DNA from: Gammaproteobacteria bacterium
GTDB lineage: Bacteria; Pseudomonadota; Gammaproteobacteria; GCA-001735895
Reading direction: 5' to 3'
Length of the DNA stretch: 18,602 nucleotides
Assembly: GCA_003645435.1 (NCBI GenBank)
Contig: QNFD01000011.1
Coordinates: forward strand, 1 to 18,602
Shown here: piece after piece, positions 1-8,056 of the stretch
Numbering within the stretch: position 1 is the stretch's first letter
How the letters are laid out: every line of letters begins with the position of its first letter
Notes under the pieces: model-generated
Told to the model about the DNA's origin: nothing
What the model saw: the letters and a program-made list of their open reading frames with translations, nothing else
Database searches by the model: none
Made by a program: the position numbers and the translations under genes

Positions 1-108
1 AGCTCCATACCGTGCCCAGGCACCTCTTTCGTCCTACCGGGGCCACAATCCTGAACGCTTAATAAACCCTTGTCCAGTTAACCTGCCGGGAGAGCTTGCG
101 CGACATCG

Positions 109-140
109 AAGCTTGTTCGCGCGCACAACAAAACAAGCTT
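109..140. repeat. Perfect 9-bp inverted repeat (hairpin)
   Basis: AAGCTTGTT at 109-117 is the exact reverse complement of AACAAGCTT at 132-140, separated by 14 bases. Neither strand has a T-run after the stem, so it is not a standard intrinsic terminator. It could be a weak terminator of an upstream gene, an operator or chance. Confidence 0.45.
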
Positions 141-307
141 TACCACATGGGCGTTCGCGATAGCATTCCCCGCAACCCTCTGTCAAATGCCAGCAAGGTC
201 AGAGACCGGTGCATCTATGCCGATTTCGCGCCGTCTTTAATTCAGGTCGCACGCCCACATTTCTCAAAATAATCATGTCGTTAGCTCAGCACGCATAAAT
301 ATGCAGC

Positions 308-337
308 TTGACCTGTGTTCAGGTTTCCCGATACCCT
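308..337 (+). promoter_or_regulatory. Weak sigma70-like promoter candidate for the lipoprotein gene
   Basis: TTGACC (308-313) matches the -35 consensus at five of six positions. TACCCT (332-337), 18 bases downstream, matches the -10 consensus at only three. It is placed sensibly, about 50 bases before the GTG start at 385, but the poor -10 makes it tentative. Confidence 0.25.
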
Positions 338-384
338 ACCCCTGGTTCCGTTCCGCTTGCTCCTTTACATAAGGTAATCCACCC

Positions 385-999
385 GTGAAAACAAGATTTC
401 TGCTGCTCTGCGTTGCTGTTCTCCTCCTGACCTCCTGTGCTTCAACCGAGGTGATGAATACCTGGAAGGATGACACCCAAAGTCAGCAATTTACAAATGT
501 CCTTGTCGTCGTGGTCAACAAGGTACCGGCTTACCGGACCCTGATTGAAAACGAACTCGTCAACATTATCAAAAAGTCTGGCGCCGATGCAAAGTCTGCA
601 GCCGCTATTCTGCCGAATACCGATTTGACCGACGAAGCGACTGCGTCTTCAGCGACCCGGGATACCGGGGCTGATGGCGTCATGGTTGTACGCCTGGTTG
701 ATACAACGAAGGAGCAGGTGTACACACCTGGAACTACCTACGTACAGGGCGCCTATGGCGGCAGATACAACAGAGGCTGGCAAGGGTATTACAACAGTGG
801 TTACCGGGTTACAAATACACCCGGCTACTACAGCGAATACAAAGTATCGACGGTTGAGACCGCTATCTTTGATGCAGCCACTAACAAGCGCGTCTGGTCA
901 ACCATCACCTCCACAACAGAAGCCAGAGAGATCGATGCCATAAAATCCTTCCTCAAAGCGATCAGAAAGCCAATTCAAGAAAGCGGTCTGTTCCAGTAG
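385..999 (+). CDS. Small predicted outer-membrane lipoprotein, function unknown
   Basis: The 204-residue protein begins with a basic and hydrophobic signal peptide ending in a lipobox, LLTSC, with the lipidated Cys at residue 18. The next residues are Ala-Ser, with no Asp at +2, which favours sorting to the outer membrane. Residues about 120-150 are rich in Tyr and Gly, and the rest looks like a compact alpha/beta domain. The start is GTG with an AAGG ribosome-binding sequence about ten bases upstream (near 371-374). It resembles the many short proteobacterial lipoproteins of unknown role; I cannot name a family with confidence. It converges on the ChaN-like gene and has no link to the cobalamin genes. 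That it is a lipoprotein is well supported; the function is not. Confidence 0.8.
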   Translation: MKTRFLLLCVAVLLLTSCASTEVMNTWKDDTQSQQFTNVLVVVVNKVPAYRTLIENELVNIIKKSGADAKSAAAILPNTDLTDEATASSATRDTGADGVMVVRLVDTTKEQVYTPGTTYVQGAYGGRYNRGWQGYYNSGYRVTNTPGYYSEYKVSTVETAIFDAATNKRVWSTITSTTEAREIDAIKSFLKAIRKPIQESGLFQ

Positions 1000-1096
1000 T
1001 GCAACAGTAGAGCAATTGTCTCGCCTTCCGGGGGTGCTGTTCTAACGCCTGGGGAAACTATCAGGCAGAAACCCTACCAGCAGCAAGGCTACCGGG

Positions 1097-2311
1097 CTAG
1101 GGATGCTTGTCAGGTTGCGGGGTAAATATGACTTCAAGCGTCTGCTTGAGTTCTCCACGAAGCAATTCAATGGTGGCGGAATCACCAGCACGCTTGATCC
1201 TGGTAGCGTAGATAAGGTCAAAGCTATCGGCCAGGGTATTTCCATCAAAGCTTAGTATCCTGTCACCCTTCTCGATACCCGCCCGCTCGGCCGCCGAACC
1301 CGGGGAAACACCAGTGATGCCAATTCCGACCTCATCGTCGCTATCGTCTAGCAGGACACCGAGTTTGACGCCCTTTGCCTCGAATACTTCGTACTCCTGA
1401 TAGACCAGGTAATCCACCGCCCGCATTGGGAAACTGGGCATGGTTACGTCCATCAGCTGGTTTTCCTTTTCAGTCGGAATTTCAAGATGGTACTCCCCGA
1501 CCAACACATAGGGGATCGGCAGACGCCGATGTACTCGGCGCGGAATTCCAAATCCATACCTTACATGCCAGCCCCCAGCGACAACCATCATCTGGTGTCG
1601 GGGATTTTGACGCATGTAATCGGCGACTCCATGGGCCATCGACTCATCCCACAGCGTTTGACGACGGAAGAAACTATCCACCATCTTCGAGCCAGCGCCA
1701 TGAACCTCAAAGATTTTCTCGATCATCGCCCGTTGGTAGGGATCGCTCATATCCATCTCCGGCAGCTTTGCCCTGGTCTCGCTATCGAGTTGATCCAGCG
1801 GCGTCATGCTGACCTGGTGTCCCAACGCCCTGGGGACATTGAGACCAATGACGGGTATCTGTTGCTGGCGACAGAACTCCAGCAACTCCTGGTAGAGTTC
1901 ATAATCTGCGGCCCAGTTACTGAACCAGCGGCTCTCTCTTAAAAATTCCTTTTCACTCAACTCACCGTTGACCCACTGATCGAGAGCCTGCTGCTGCTCG
2001 TAATTAAACATCTCCATTCCGAGCACAACCTTGCCAGGATTGCTGGCGTGCAGCGCCTTGATGATCAGTAGCTGTAGTCGGTGTGACGCAGGATTATCGT
2101 GCACCTCCCCGACATAGACCAGCGGGAATCGGACCAGATTGTCGAGGAGTTGGCGTTCGGTCAAAAGATGGCCAGTGGCGGTATGGACAATATCACCAAG
2201 CCGGGGATTACGCTTGGGTGGATAGGGCTCAGCACTATCCCAGGGCGAAGGCATACTGCATCCCCCGATCAAGAGCAGAAGTGCTGCTGAAACTATTCGG
2301 TTTAATGGCAA
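1097..2311 (-). CDS. ChaN-like (DUF399, haem-binding uptake family) lipoprotein with C-terminal PDZ domain
   Basis: The 404-residue protein has a signal peptide with the lipobox LIGGC (Cys 18). It then has a ChaN/Tiki-type domain over residues about 45-275, seen in VYVGEVHDNPASH (65-77), GMEMF near 98-102 and AGGWHVRYGFG (245-255). A PDZ domain follows at about 315-396, seen in GVSPGSAAERAGIEKGDRILS. ChaN of Campylobacter binds haem pairs and is tied to iron acquisition; the PDZ domain suggests attachment to a periplasmic partner. The role here is inferred from family only. The only in-frame start that keeps the lipobox is TTG at 2311: a stop lies three codons upstream and the ribosome-binding sequence is weak. 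The + strand over this gene has long open frames that are shadows. Confidence 0.85.
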   Translation of the reverse strand: MPLNRIVSAALLLLIGGCSMPSPWDSAEPYPPKRNPRLGDIVHTATGHLLTERQLLDNLVRFPLVYVGEVHDNPASHRLQLLIIKALHASNPGKVVLGMEMFNYEQQQALDQWVNGELSEKEFLRESRWFSNWAADYELYQELLEFCRQQQIPVIGLNVPRALGHQVSMTPLDQLDSETRAKLPEMDMSDPYQRAMIEKIFEVHGAGSKMVDSFFRRQTLWDESMAHGVADYMRQNPRHQMMVVAGGWHVRYGFGIPRRVHRRLPIPYVLVGEYHLEIPTEKENQLMDVTMPSFPMRAVDYLVYQEYEVFEAKGVKLGVLLDDSDDEVGIGITGVSPGSAAERAGIEKGDRILSFDGNTLADSFDLIYATRIKRAGDSATIELLRGELKQTLEVIFTPQPDKHP

Positions 2312-2562
2312 TTTTCTTCTCTAACCTCTCTTATCCGGGGTTATGGTTTCAGGGTAGCATTGACGGAATCCTGTCACGATTCTCCTCGGGAATCATCCAT
2401 TATCTCGCCCCGCTTAAGGAGAAACGATGGTTTGATACACTCCTGCCCGGGTGAACGCTCACAATTGTCGAATCCCCTGCTAATCTATAAGTTGACAAAT
2501 ATCAAGTTCCGACTCAAGAAGTCCGTTGATGACACCGATCTCCACTTTTTGAATTCACAGCT

Positions 2563-3155
2563 GTGAATACTGTTTTTAGACAATACAGACTGGTTTTATT
2601 ACCACTGGCTCTCGTATTGGTGCTGGATCTGCTCCTTTTAGCGGCAAACTACCACATATCTTCCGAACGGGAGGTTTCCTCGGTCAACATCAATATTGCT
2701 GGCCGCCAACGCAGGCGGGAAAGCGATCCTGGTTGCCAGATTAGAATCAACCGAAATTCGAAATACACTTGATAAGGCAAAAAAATATGGGAGCCGTCAT
2801 TGCGACAGTTAAACATTTGTTTCAACAATAACCCGGCGGAAAAACCGCAACCGAGAATCTGATTGGCCTGCTATCTGTAAATAATCTCAAATTGCTCGCC
2901 TACATGAATGAGTTCACCAATCAACTAGAGCAAGATGCAAAAAGAAAAACGTATATTTTAAAAGGACTGCAGGCTGCGATTGTGATCATTATTTTACTGT
3001 CATATGCGCTAGCAACGGTTCGCCATTTTCGCCGTGAAAAATACTACAACAACCTGATGGAGATAGGTGATCATGTCCCTCTTTCATGTTCTGGAACTTC
3101 CACTGTAGACTACAGAAGTTACCTGTCTGAGTATGAAGGTCGGTTTTCCCGTTAG
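2563..3155 (+). pseudogene. Decayed PilJ-type sensor membrane protein (N-terminal half only)
   Basis: A GTG-started frame encodes a signal anchor and a PilJ-type sensor start, with NINIAGRQR at residues about 42-50. The expected continuation (MLSQR-like) is missing and the frame shifts by one near 2711. The sensor continues in another frame as GKAILVARLESTEIRNTLDK, which soon meets a stop at 2810. A third frame then carries IATVKHLFQQ, an in-frame TAA at 2829-2831, PGGKTATENLIGLL, a second membrane segment (about 2975-3020) and FRREKYYNNLME. After that homology ends and the frame stops at 3155. Family proteins are longer between these blocks and carry a signalling output such as GGDEF after the membrane segment; both are absent. 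So there is at least one frameshift, one nonsense codon, one internal deletion and loss of the 3' end. A perfect -35-like TTGACA (2492-2497) lies upstream, without a good -10. Confidence 0.75.
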
Positions 3156-3266
3156 CAGTCATTTAAATCACTAACGCGAACTTCCCAAAATGGCCGCACA
3201 ATCCAGACCTTCAATTGATTGTAAAACCACGAACTTAACCTTCATCATTATCCGTTGCAACTACGG

Positions 3267-3295
3267 CTGACACATTCTGAGATTTAGTCTATAAG
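3267..3295 (+). promoter_or_regulatory. Sigma70-like promoter for the diguanylate cyclase gene
   Basis: CTGACA (3267-3272) and TATAAG (3290-3295) each match the consensus at five of six positions and are separated by the ideal 17 bases. Transcription would begin near 3302, about 20 bases before the ATG. The leader has no strong ribosome-binding sequence apart from AGGG at about 3302-3305. Confidence 0.5.
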
Positions 3296-3321
3296 CAGTA
3301 CAGGGCGATACAAATAAAACC

Positions 3322-4608
3322 ATGAGACAGTTACTGAAATATATTGATATATCGATCGTGCTACTTGTTATGGCATTTTCCCTGGCTGTTGGCGCAATGA
3401 TTTTGCATGTGTCGAGCATGCAATCCAACTTGCTCAGAGCCAGTGCAATCAATACCGCGAAATTATACTCGAAGACCTTAACCGAGGTACGTACGCTGTA
3501 TACCTCGGATGTTGTGCAGACAGCTAGTGCCTACGGCATGGAGGTCACGCACGACTATTTACAAAGAAAAAATGCGCTTCCCTTACCCGCAACCTTCAGT
3601 ATGCGACTAGGAGAATTAATGGCTAAGCATGCCGGTGGAGCCCACAGCCAGCTGTATAGTGCTTATCCTTTTCCGTGGCGTAAAGCTGAAGGTGGATTGA
3701 ATGATATCTTCAAGAAGAAAGCCTGGGATGAGCTGTCGCGTGATCAAAGCAAGCCCTATAAACAATTCCTTGAAACCGATCGAGGTCTGACCTTGCGCTA
3801 TGCCATCGCCGACGTGATGCGGCCTGCCTGTGTGAATTGTCACAATACCCATCCGCAATCACCCTATCGTAACTGGAAGGAAGGAGATTTACGGGGAGTA
3901 CTAGAAATCAGCCTGCAAATCGAAAGCATGAATCAGCAAGTAGGCGATCAAATAGCGAATATCCGGTTCGTTTACTCGTTGGTTGGCCTGGCTATAGTGG
4001 TGGGATTCGTGCTGGCCATTCACCGCGTGAAGTTAGCTAAAAATTCTTTGCTCCAAAGTTCCGCGGAGTTGAAAGTCGCTAACCAAAAACTGAAAGATAT
4101 CAGCGAACAAGATGCGCTCACTCAAATAGCCAATCGGCGTTGCTACGATGCCCGCCTTAGTTCAGAGGTATCGTCGGCCAAACGCTCGGGGGCCCCACTG
4201 TCGATTTTGCTATTCGATATTGACTACTTTAAACTGTACAACGATGGATACGGGCATGAGCGAGGCGATGAAGCGTTGAGACAGGTAGCCAGTATCGCAA
4301 ATGGTTGCATGTTGCGTGAAACTGATTTCCTGGCCCGTTATGGCGGGGAAGAATTTGTTGCCCTACTACCCTCTACCGATGAAGAAGGTGCTATTAGTAT
4401 CGCCGAAAATCTGCGGGCTAAAATCGAGGCAGCTGCAATACCACACGAATTCGCCAGGCAATGTAAATTTATTACCGTGAGTGTCGGTATCGTCACTCAA
4501 TCAGGAGTAGATATAGAGGCTGGTGATCTGTTCAAATATGCCGATTCTGCCCTATACAAAGCCAAGGCAAACGGACGCAATCGTTGCGAGGTCGGTAACC
4601 AAAAGTAG
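3322..4608 (+). CDS. Membrane diguanylate cyclase with Tll0287-like (DUF3365) haem-c-type sensor
   Basis: The 428-residue protein is predicted to make cyclic di-GMP from two GTP. A first membrane helix (about 8-32) leads to a periplasmic domain of the Tll0287/DUF3365 type, with ACVNCH at residues 169-174 giving a CXXCH covalent haem-c site. A second helix (about 216-235) and a short coiled linker lead to a GGDEF domain (about 262-425). The active site is GGEEF at 341-345, with metal-binding Asp in FDIDYFK. The product-inhibition I-site RETD is present at 332-335, exactly five residues before GGEEF. All key residues are intact, so it should be active and feedback inhibited. The haem suggests sensing of redox state or a diatomic gas, which is inference. 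It follows the wreck of another sensor gene and is not part of the B12 operons. The ATG start is well placed for the first membrane helix. Confidence 0.9.
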   Translation: MRQLLKYIDISIVLLVMAFSLAVGAMILHVSSMQSNLLRASAINTAKLYSKTLTEVRTLYTSDVVQTASAYGMEVTHDYLQRKNALPLPATFSMRLGELMAKHAGGAHSQLYSAYPFPWRKAEGGLNDIFKKKAWDELSRDQSKPYKQFLETDRGLTLRYAIADVMRPACVNCHNTHPQSPYRNWKEGDLRGVLEISLQIESMNQQVGDQIANIRFVYSLVGLAIVVGFVLAIHRVKLAKNSLLQSSAELKVANQKLKDISEQDALTQIANRRCYDARLSSEVSSAKRSGAPLSILLFDIDYFKLYNDGYGHERGDEALRQVASIANGCMLRETDFLARYGGEEFVALLPSTDEEGAISIAENLRAKIEAAAIPHEFARQCKFITVSVGIVTQSGVDIEAGDLFKYADSALYKAKANGRNRCEVGNQK

Positions 4609-4657
4609 AGAAAAATTACCTGCCCGAAGATTGAAAATTTCACTAACCAGGTGGTAG

Positions 4658-4837
4658 TTGCTAATCGGAGGGTCAGGCATCCCGGCGAAAACGCCATGGA
4701 ATCGGGTGGCTTGCCGTGGGATGGCCGGCATACGGGTCGCTCATCTCGGCCGTAGCGCGGTGCACTATGAAGTTGAGTTGCTTGTCGATGGCAGAGTAAT
4801 TCATCGTCTAATTCTATCGTCAGGTTTATTTTTGAAC
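4658..4837 (+). pseudogene. Possible thioesterase-like fragment
   Basis: One frame reads through a segment containing VAHLGRSAVHYEVELLVDG, which resembles the strand region of hotdog-fold acyl-CoA thioesterases (usually HLGRSSVRYE). No start, catalytic N-terminal half or proper C-terminus is visible, and the frame soon becomes low-quality. It lies between the convergent cyclase and cbiB genes. It may be a gene remnant or a chance reading frame; I lean only slightly to the former. Confidence 0.2.
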
Positions 4838-4870
4838 TGGAGAACACCTCATGAGATGTTCTTCAGTTCA
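4833..4870. repeat. 38-bp near-perfect palindrome between convergent genes
   Basis: The arms are GAACTGGAGAACA (4834-4846) and TGTTCTTCAGTTC (4857-4869), flanked by a further T/A pair. The middle, CTCATGAG (4848-4855), is itself palindromic about the same centre. Of 19 symmetric pairs 17 match; the exceptions are 4840/4863, a G-T wobble in RNA, and 4847/4856. No T-run follows the stem on either strand, so it is not a typical intrinsic terminator, although it ends 34 bases past the cbiB stop. It could be a protein-binding site, a dispersed repeat or a transcript-end hairpin. Confidence 0.7.
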
Positions 4871-4885
4871 GTGATTATCATTCTC
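4867..4885 (-). promoter_or_regulatory. Fur-box-like sequence
   Basis: Read on the minus strand, this 19-mer contains AATGATAATCA and matches the classical Fur consensus at 14 of 19 positions. It lies at the 3' end of cbiB beside the palindrome, with no obvious promoter next to it, so a regulatory role is uncertain and chance similarity is possible. Confidence 0.25.
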
Positions 4886-4903
4886 TTCATACAACATGCG
4901 GGT

Positions 4904-5836
4904 TCATTGGGTAAGCAGGTATAAACCAAAAATTGTTATTGTATAGATGATCAACCAGACCAGCAGGGCTTTTTCAATCAATCTGATCGACCTCGAGATG
5001 TCTCCTGCTTTCGCCGGCCGACCCAGACCCAGGTAAGGTTTTTCCTGCAGCTTGCCGCCGTAGCGTACGGGCCCGCCGATGACAATTCCCAGCGCGCCGG
5101 CGCCAGTAGCCATTACCAGGCCGGCATTCGGGCTTTTGTGCTTGCCGATCTGATCGCGCCAGGATTGCAGCGCCAGCATCGAAGAACCGCAGAGCATGTA
5201 ACCAATCGCGGTTAGTCGGGCCGGTAGATATCCAAGGACGTCGTCAAAGCGGGCGGCATAAAAGCCGAATTCCAGATAGCGTTCGTTTTTATAGCCCCAC
5301 ATTGCATCCAGTGTATTGACCAGTCGATGCAATAAGGCCCCCGCCGGCCCCAGCAGCGCATACCAGAACAGGGAGGCAAATAAACAGTCATGCCCATTTT
5401 CCAGAACCGACTCGATGGTCGAACCGACAATTTGCTCTTCGTTCAGATCGTGCGTATCCCTGCTCACGATCAGCGCGAGTTTTTCACGGCTGGCACTCAG
5501 GTAGCCACCCAGTAGCGACCCGGAGACGGCCACCGCGTGTTGTTTCATACTTTGCCAGCCAATGACGAAGGTGAGGATCACAATGTCGAGCAGCGGGCGA
5601 AATATAGTTGCCGCCAGGGCAAATTGCAGCATCGCTAACGCCGCGACTGGAATGCCCACTACTATTAGCATTGCGATGCCACCGTTTAAGCGGGACTTAC
5701 GCGTGTTTAATCGTTTCTCGAGCCAGGCGGCCGTGTTGCCGAATAAAACCAGTGGGTGTAGTCGGGGTTCACCGAACAGGCGATCCAGCAGCAAGGCAGC
5801 GATACAAACCAGTACAGGCAGGATGGCCCCTAACAT
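4904..5836 (-). CDS. cbiB: CbiB/CobD, adenosylcobinamide-phosphate synthase
   Basis: This inner-membrane enzyme (310 residues, the usual family length) joins adenosylcobyric acid to (R)-1-aminopropan-2-ol or its phosphate, giving adenosylcobinamide (phosphate). The family start is clear in DRLFGEPRLHPLVLFGN (residues about 18-34). Later landmarks are SRDTHDLNEEQIVGSTIES near 124-142, NTLDAMWGYKN near 173-183, and a C-terminal hydrophobic helix. The ATG at 5836 directly abuts the TAA of cobQ with no spacer, so translation is probably coupled. It is the last gene of the minus-strand operon. In aerobic-pathway naming this is CobD, not the threonine-phosphate decarboxylase that has that name in Salmonella; no such decarboxylase gene is in the window. 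Confidence 0.95.
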   Translation of the reverse strand: MLGAILPVLVCIAALLLDRLFGEPRLHPLVLFGNTAAWLEKRLNTRKSRLNGGIAMLIVVGIPVAALAMLQFALAATIFRPLLDIVILTFVIGWQSMKQHAVAVSGSLLGGYLSASREKLALIVSRDTHDLNEEQIVGSTIESVLENGHDCLFASLFWYALLGPAGALLHRLVNTLDAMWGYKNERYLEFGFYAARFDDVLGYLPARLTAIGYMLCGSSMLALQSWRDQIGKHKSPNAGLVMATGAGALGIVIGGPVRYGGKLQEKPYLGLGRPAKAGDISRSIRLIEKALLVWLIIYTITIFGLYLLTQ

Positions 5837-7315
5837 TTACTTGTTAAGGCCGATGATACCGGCCAGCGCGTCGAGGTTGATTTCGTTTGTCAGCATTTCT
5901 GCCACGCGGTCGATTTCCTTTTGCCGATAGAGCTCGTAATCCATACTTTCCGCGGCATTTAATCCTGCCCAGTGCAAAATCGCATTACAGGCTTGCGGGT
6001 GATCGAACAATCCATGCAAATAGCTGCACATTATCTGGCCGTCTTCCGAAATAACGCCATCACTGCGGTCACCGAGGTTGATTGCGGGGTGTTGCAGCGC
6101 AGGACCGGTGGTGATGCCCATGTGAATTTCGTATCCCTGCACTGGAATTTTATTATCGAACAATTTGCCTGAAACCCGGTTTAACTGTTTTGCCGGCGAC
6201 AGTGTGGTTTCGAAGTCCATCAATTGCAGGCCTGGTTGTGATTTTTGCCCGCTTTCGATTCCTTCAGGGTCGTGAATCATCTGCCCGATCATTTGATAAC
6301 CGCCGCAAATACCGATCAGCTTGCCGCCGTAGCGCAGATGTTTTTTAATATGTTGCGGCCAGTGATTTTGAACCAGCCAGTTCAAATCGTTAATCGTGTT
6401 TTTACTGCCGGGTAAAACGATGAGGTCGGCAGCTGGAATCGCCTGGGCCTCGTCGATAAACAACAGATCTACCTGCGGATGCAGTCGTAACACGTCGAAA
6501 TCGGTGTGATTGCTGATCCTCGGAATACGCGGCACTATGATTTTTATGCGTTCAGATTTAACTTCCGTGTCGAAGTTGCGAGCACGATGATCTACCGCGT
6601 CTTCCGCTTCGATATGCAGCCCCTTGAGATAGGGTAATACGCCCAGGGTTGGCACCGAAGTTTTTTCGGTGAGCCAGTCTATACCTGAATCGAGCAGCGA
6701 TTTATCACCACGAAACCGATTGATCAAAAACCCACGGATCAATTGAATTTCATTGTCGGCAAGACAATCCAGGGTGCCGGTCAAATGGGCAAACACGCCG
6801 CCGCGATCAATATCGGCGACCAGTAAAACGGGGCAGTTGATCGCGGTTGCAAAGCCCATGTTGGCGATGTCATTTTCTCGCAGGTTGATTTCAGCGGGAC
6901 TGCCCGCGCCCTCGACAATAATCAAATCATACTCAGCGGCCAGGCGGTGATAGGATTCAAGCGCATAGTTTATCGCCTTTTGTTTAAAGGCATGGTATTC
7001 AAGCGCATCCATATTCCCAATCGAATGGCCATTGATGATAACCTGCGCGCCCTTATCGCTGTTCGGTTTCAGCAATATGGGATTCATATCGGTATGGGGT
7101 TCGATTCCACAGGCGAGTGCCTGCACTGCCTGCGAGCGGCCAATTTCACCGTCATTTATAGTGACGGCGCTATTCAACGCCATATTCTGTGGTTTAAAGG
7201 GTGCTACCCGATATCCCTGTGAGCTGAATAATCGACAAAGACCCGTCGCAATCACGCTCTTACCCGCGTTTGAGGTCGTACCCTGGATCATCAGTGTCGG
7301 CGTCACGGGACGCAT
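5837..7315 (-). CDS. cobQ: CobQ/CbiP, cobyric acid synthase (glutamine-hydrolysing)
   Basis: The 492-residue cytoplasmic enzyme amidates the b, d, e and g side chains of adenosylcobyrinic acid a,c-diamide using glutamine and ATP. The N-terminal dethiobiotin-synthetase-like domain has the nucleotide loop QGTTSNAGKS (11-20), followed by PFKPQNMALNS (39-49). The C-terminal class I glutaminase domain has its nucleophile Cys at about 337 in IGICGGYQ and the catalytic His at about 434 in SYLHGLFD. Length and motifs are complete. The ATG start directly abuts the cobS stop upstream in the operon, and its own stop directly abuts the cbiB start. This supports tight co-translation of the tail-end pathway enzymes. 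Confidence 0.96.
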   Translation of the reverse strand: MRPVTPTLMIQGTTSNAGKSVIATGLCRLFSSQGYRVAPFKPQNMALNSAVTINDGEIGRSQAVQALACGIEPHTDMNPILLKPNSDKGAQVIINGHSIGNMDALEYHAFKQKAINYALESYHRLAAEYDLIIVEGAGSPAEINLRENDIANMGFATAINCPVLLVADIDRGGVFAHLTGTLDCLADNEIQLIRGFLINRFRGDKSLLDSGIDWLTEKTSVPTLGVLPYLKGLHIEAEDAVDHRARNFDTEVKSERIKIIVPRIPRISNHTDFDVLRLHPQVDLLFIDEAQAIPAADLIVLPGSKNTINDLNWLVQNHWPQHIKKHLRYGGKLIGICGGYQMIGQMIHDPEGIESGQKSQPGLQLMDFETTLSPAKQLNRVSGKLFDNKIPVQGYEIHMGITTGPALQHPAINLGDRSDGVISEDGQIMCSYLHGLFDHPQACNAILHWAGLNAAESMDYELYRQKEIDRVAEMLTNEINLDALAGIIGLNK

Positions 7316-8056
7316 TTAGTTTAGACTCGCGACCAGGCCGACCAGGACCAGGGTCTCGGTAACTTCCACCAGCGCACCATAAACATCGCCGGTAGCTCCC
7401 CGGATTGGTTTAACAAAAAACCGGTAAATGATTAGCCAGGCAATGCCGCAGGCGAAAACCCCATAAACGAAGGCCTGAAACGAAATCAGGCTCAATAGCA
7501 GGGACATCAGCAGGCTTGAGATAACAATGGCGTTAAAGTTTAGATTCGCCTGTAGCGATGAACCCAGACCCTCGGCCCTGCGGTACGGAACATAATGAAT
7601 CACCAGGCTCAGGCTAATTCGCGCCAGAACCGGTGCGAATATAAGCAGTGACCAGTCACCTTGCCCGATTAGAAGGGTTAAAGCACTGAATTTAAGCAAC
7701 AATACCAGTGCCACAGCAACGATAGCGCCGATCCCACAGGAGGTATCCTTCATAATTTCGAGCATGCGCTCAGGGTTATGTCCACCCATCCAGGCGTCGC
7801 CACAATCGCCCAGACCGTCGAGATGAAGTGCGCCGGTAATCGCGACCCAGACGCCCAGTACTATCGCGCTTACCAGAAATGGGGGCACTAGAAAACTACA
7901 GATCCAGCCTGCTAGCACCATCAGTACGCCGATAATCAACCCGGTTGGGGCATACCAGCTTACCGCGGCGCCAGCCATTCCGGCCGTATATTCCGGCTGC
8001 CTGGCCAACCGCAATCGAGTCAGGAATTGAATCGCCTGTAGAAATTCGTTGATCAC
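7316..8056 (-). CDS. cobS: CobS/CobV, adenosylcobinamide-GDP ribazoletransferase (cobalamin synthase)
   Basis: This 246-residue polytopic inner-membrane enzyme condenses adenosylcobinamide-GDP with alpha-ribazole or its phosphate to give adenosylcobalamin (phosphate). The N-terminus EFLQAIQFLTRLRL is typical. The acidic active-site signature is HLDGLGDCGDAWMGG (residues about 78-92), and several hydrophobic segments follow. The start is GTG at 8056 and overlaps the cobC stop by four bases (GTGA), a classical coupling arrangement. It should not be confused with the CobS subunit of the aerobic cobaltochelatase, which is a different protein. Confidence 0.94.
   Translation of the reverse strand: MINEFLQAIQFLTRLRLARQPEYTAGMAGAAVSWYAPTGLIIGVLMVLAGWICSFLVPPFLVSAIVLGVWVAITGALHLDGLGDCGDAWMGGHNPERMLEIMKDTSCGIGAIVAVALVLLLKFSALTLLIGQGDWSLLIFAPVLARISLSLVIHYVPYRRAEGLGSSLQANLNFNAIVISSLLMSLLLSLISFQAFVYGVFACGIAWLIIYRFFVKPIRGATGDVYGALVEVTETLVLVGLVASLN

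Larger units (their letters stand above)
1..384. other. Non-coding stretch before the first lipoprotein gene
   Basis: I see no convincing protein-coding frame here on either strand; all frames are broken by stops within short distances and none gives a recognisable peptide. There is no tRNA-like or rRNA-like sequence. The stretch holds one perfect 9-bp inverted repeat (109-117 with 132-140) and a weak promoter candidate close to the downstream gene. The window may begin just past the end of an upstream gene. Confidence 0.6.

Noticed and set aside
1047..1066. GCCTG/CAGGC short hairpin between the two convergent lipoprotein genes
   Set aside because: The stem is only five pairs with a ten-base loop and no T-run, too weak to call a terminator.
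1375..2454. Long open frames on the + strand across the ChaN-like gene
   Set aside because: They are antisense shadows of a well-supported minus-strand lipoprotein gene; their translations show no family features and are Pro/Arg/His rich.
4497..4847. 116-codon minus-strand frame overlapping the end of the cyclase gene
   Set aside because: It overlaps the conserved C-terminus of the GGDEF domain and shows no protein-like pattern of its own.
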